Shown here: one piece after another, positions 63,333-64,000 of the stretch | How the letters are laid out: each line of letters opens with the position of its first letter | Position numbering within the stretch: the first letter of the stretch is position 1 | Assembly (NCBI GenBank): GCA_937873715.1 | Contig: CALMYJ010000012.1 | Coordinates: 62,001 to 126,000 of the forward strand | Length of the DNA: 64,000 nucleotides | Reading direction: 5' to 3' | From: an uncultured Chitinophagaceae bacterium | Lineage (GTDB): Bacteria > Bacteroidota > Bacteroidia > Chitinophagales > Chitinophagaceae | The notes under the pieces: model-generated | Told to the model about the DNA's origin: nothing | Database searches by the model: none | Seen by the model: the letters and a program-made list of their open reading frames with translations, nothing else | Program-made: the position numbers and the translations under genes

Positions 63333-64000
63333 TTAAAATTTAAAATCAACACCGAGCGAATAGGTACGTGCCTGCGGATATGAACCACGGTCAATACCGG
63401 TATCAAATATGCCGCCGGATATCTCGGGGTCAAAGCCGGAGTACTTTGTAAATACAAAGGCATTTTTCACCTGGGCATATATCCTTATTTTGGTAAACAT
63501 TTTATGCCGGTACCAGGCTGCCGGTAATGTATACCCCAATTGCATATCTTTTACTTTTATAAATGAACCATCCTCCACATACCTGTCTGAAGCTCTTGTA
63601 TTGTTATTGGCATCAATAAAAGTGTAGCGTGGGTTACGGGCATCGTTGGTGCTGCCCTCGCCTGTCCATCTTGCCAGCACACCGCGGAATTTGTTGGTCA
63701 TAGCCAGGTTACGTTCGTAAGCCCTGTACACATCATTACCTACTGAAGCATATACAAAACTGGTAAAATCGAAGCCTTTAAAATCGACATTAAGGCTCCA
63801 GCCCATAGTAAAGTCGGGGAAGGGATCGCCTATTTTGGTTCGGTCGTCGGCATCAATTTTTCCATCGCCATTCATATCCACAAAGCGGATATCTCCGGGC
63901 TGTGCATTTTCCTGCAAAGCGCCCTTGGTTAAATCACCTGCATTTTGAAAAAGCCCGTCGGTTTTAAACCCGTAAAAATAACCGGGTGTATACCCTTTTT
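63333..64000 (-). CDS. susC: SusC/RagA TonB-dependent outer membrane transporter (partial, N-terminus off window)
   Basis: The C-terminal 221 codons of a SusC-like protein; the frame is open to the window edge. It starts here with KGYTPGYFYGFKTDGLFQNAGD, then GDIRFVDMNGDGKIDADDRTKIGDPFPDFTMGW, both standard SusC segments near the barrel's end. It closes with strands ending SYPQARTYSLGVDFKF, with a terminal Phe. It imports oligosaccharides with SusD, powered by TonB. First gene of the glucan locus. Confidence 0.95.
   Translation of the reverse strand, partial: KGYTPGYFYGFKTDGLFQNAGDLTKGALQENAQPGDIRFVDMNGDGKIDADDRTKIGDPFPDFTMGWSLNVDFKGFDFTSFVYASVGNDVYRAYERNLAMTNKFRGVLARWTGEGSTNDARNPRYTFIDANNNTRASDRYVEDGSFIKVKDMQLGYTLPAAWYRHKMFTKIRIYAQVKNAFVFTKYSGFDPEISGGIFDTGIDRGSYPQARTYSLGVDFKF

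Overview
The window reads as chromosomal DNA of a Bacteroidota bacterium, most likely order Chitinophagales (inference; no rRNA gene is present to confirm it). The signs are SusC/SusD proteins, secreted proteins with type 9 secretion (T9SS) sorting domains of both type A and type B, gliding lipoproteins GldB, GldD and GldE, DUF4293 and DUF4783 proteins, a DUF4105/Lnb-like protein, a 29-residue AURKAIP1/COX24-type basic protein, and promoters of the Bacteroidota form TTTG-N19-TAnnTTTG placed almost on the start codon. Coding density is high. I see no tRNA or rRNA gene, CRISPR array, insertion sequence or phage gene.

Layout. 1-5.7 kb (minus): the start of a Wzz/GumC-like chain-length protein and an SLBB outer-membrane polysaccharide exporter, then a nitronate monooxygenase-like flavoprotein and a sugar-nucleotide pyrophosphorylase. 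5.9-15.2 kb: glyA, a DUF4293 membrane protein, a T9SS type A protein, a three-PAS histidine kinase, a FadN-type beta-oxidation fusion, a gamma-carbonic anhydrase-like protein and two small proteins. 15.2-20.0 kb (minus): a shortened Bat operon (MoxR, DUF58, BatD-like, BatA) running into rsgA. 20.2-25.2 kb: nadE, gldB, apaG, SUI1 and nadC, so two NAD biosynthesis genes lie close together. 25.3-32.2 kb (plus): gpmI, a haem-binding protein, an ECF sigma factor with an unusual inner-membrane-to-beta-barrel partner, a lipoprotein and uvrC.

32.3-43.8 kb: a secreted unknown, a large PKD/CHU_C type B T9SS protein, an alpha/beta hydrolase, the Lnb-like protein, metG, an LtaS-like sulfatase-fold enzyme divergent from a FAM151/GDPD-like protein, and a small membrane protein. 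43.9-53.1 kb: rpsA with a structured leader, the minus-strand set mutY-ssb-gldE-gldD, and the divergent plus-strand set HU - TPR protein - COX24-like peptide - RNase E/G. This neighbourhood joins nucleic-acid maintenance genes to gliding/T9SS genes. 53.2-57.7 kb: a zinc metallopeptidase, a korA without an adjacent korB, a polysaccharide deacetylase and a Bax inhibitor-1 family protein. 57.8-64 kb (minus): a polysaccharide utilisation locus of SusC (partial), SusD, a lipoprotein with two PKD-like domains and three copies of a carbohydrate-binding-like module, a PKD lipoprotein and a GH16 endo-glucanase, pointing to beta-1,3-glucan (laminarin-type) use.

Several perfect hairpins with T-tracts mark transcript ends and decide some start codons (nadC, and the membrane protein downstream of rpsA). 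Strongest leads for new biology: the ECF sigma / trans-envelope partner pair at 27.5-29.6 kb, the LtaS-like / FAM151-like pair at 40.6-43.3 kb, the structured rpsA leader, and -7 promoter boxes placed so that some mRNAs should be leaderless. All functional calls rest on reading the sequence and on family knowledge; no search was run.
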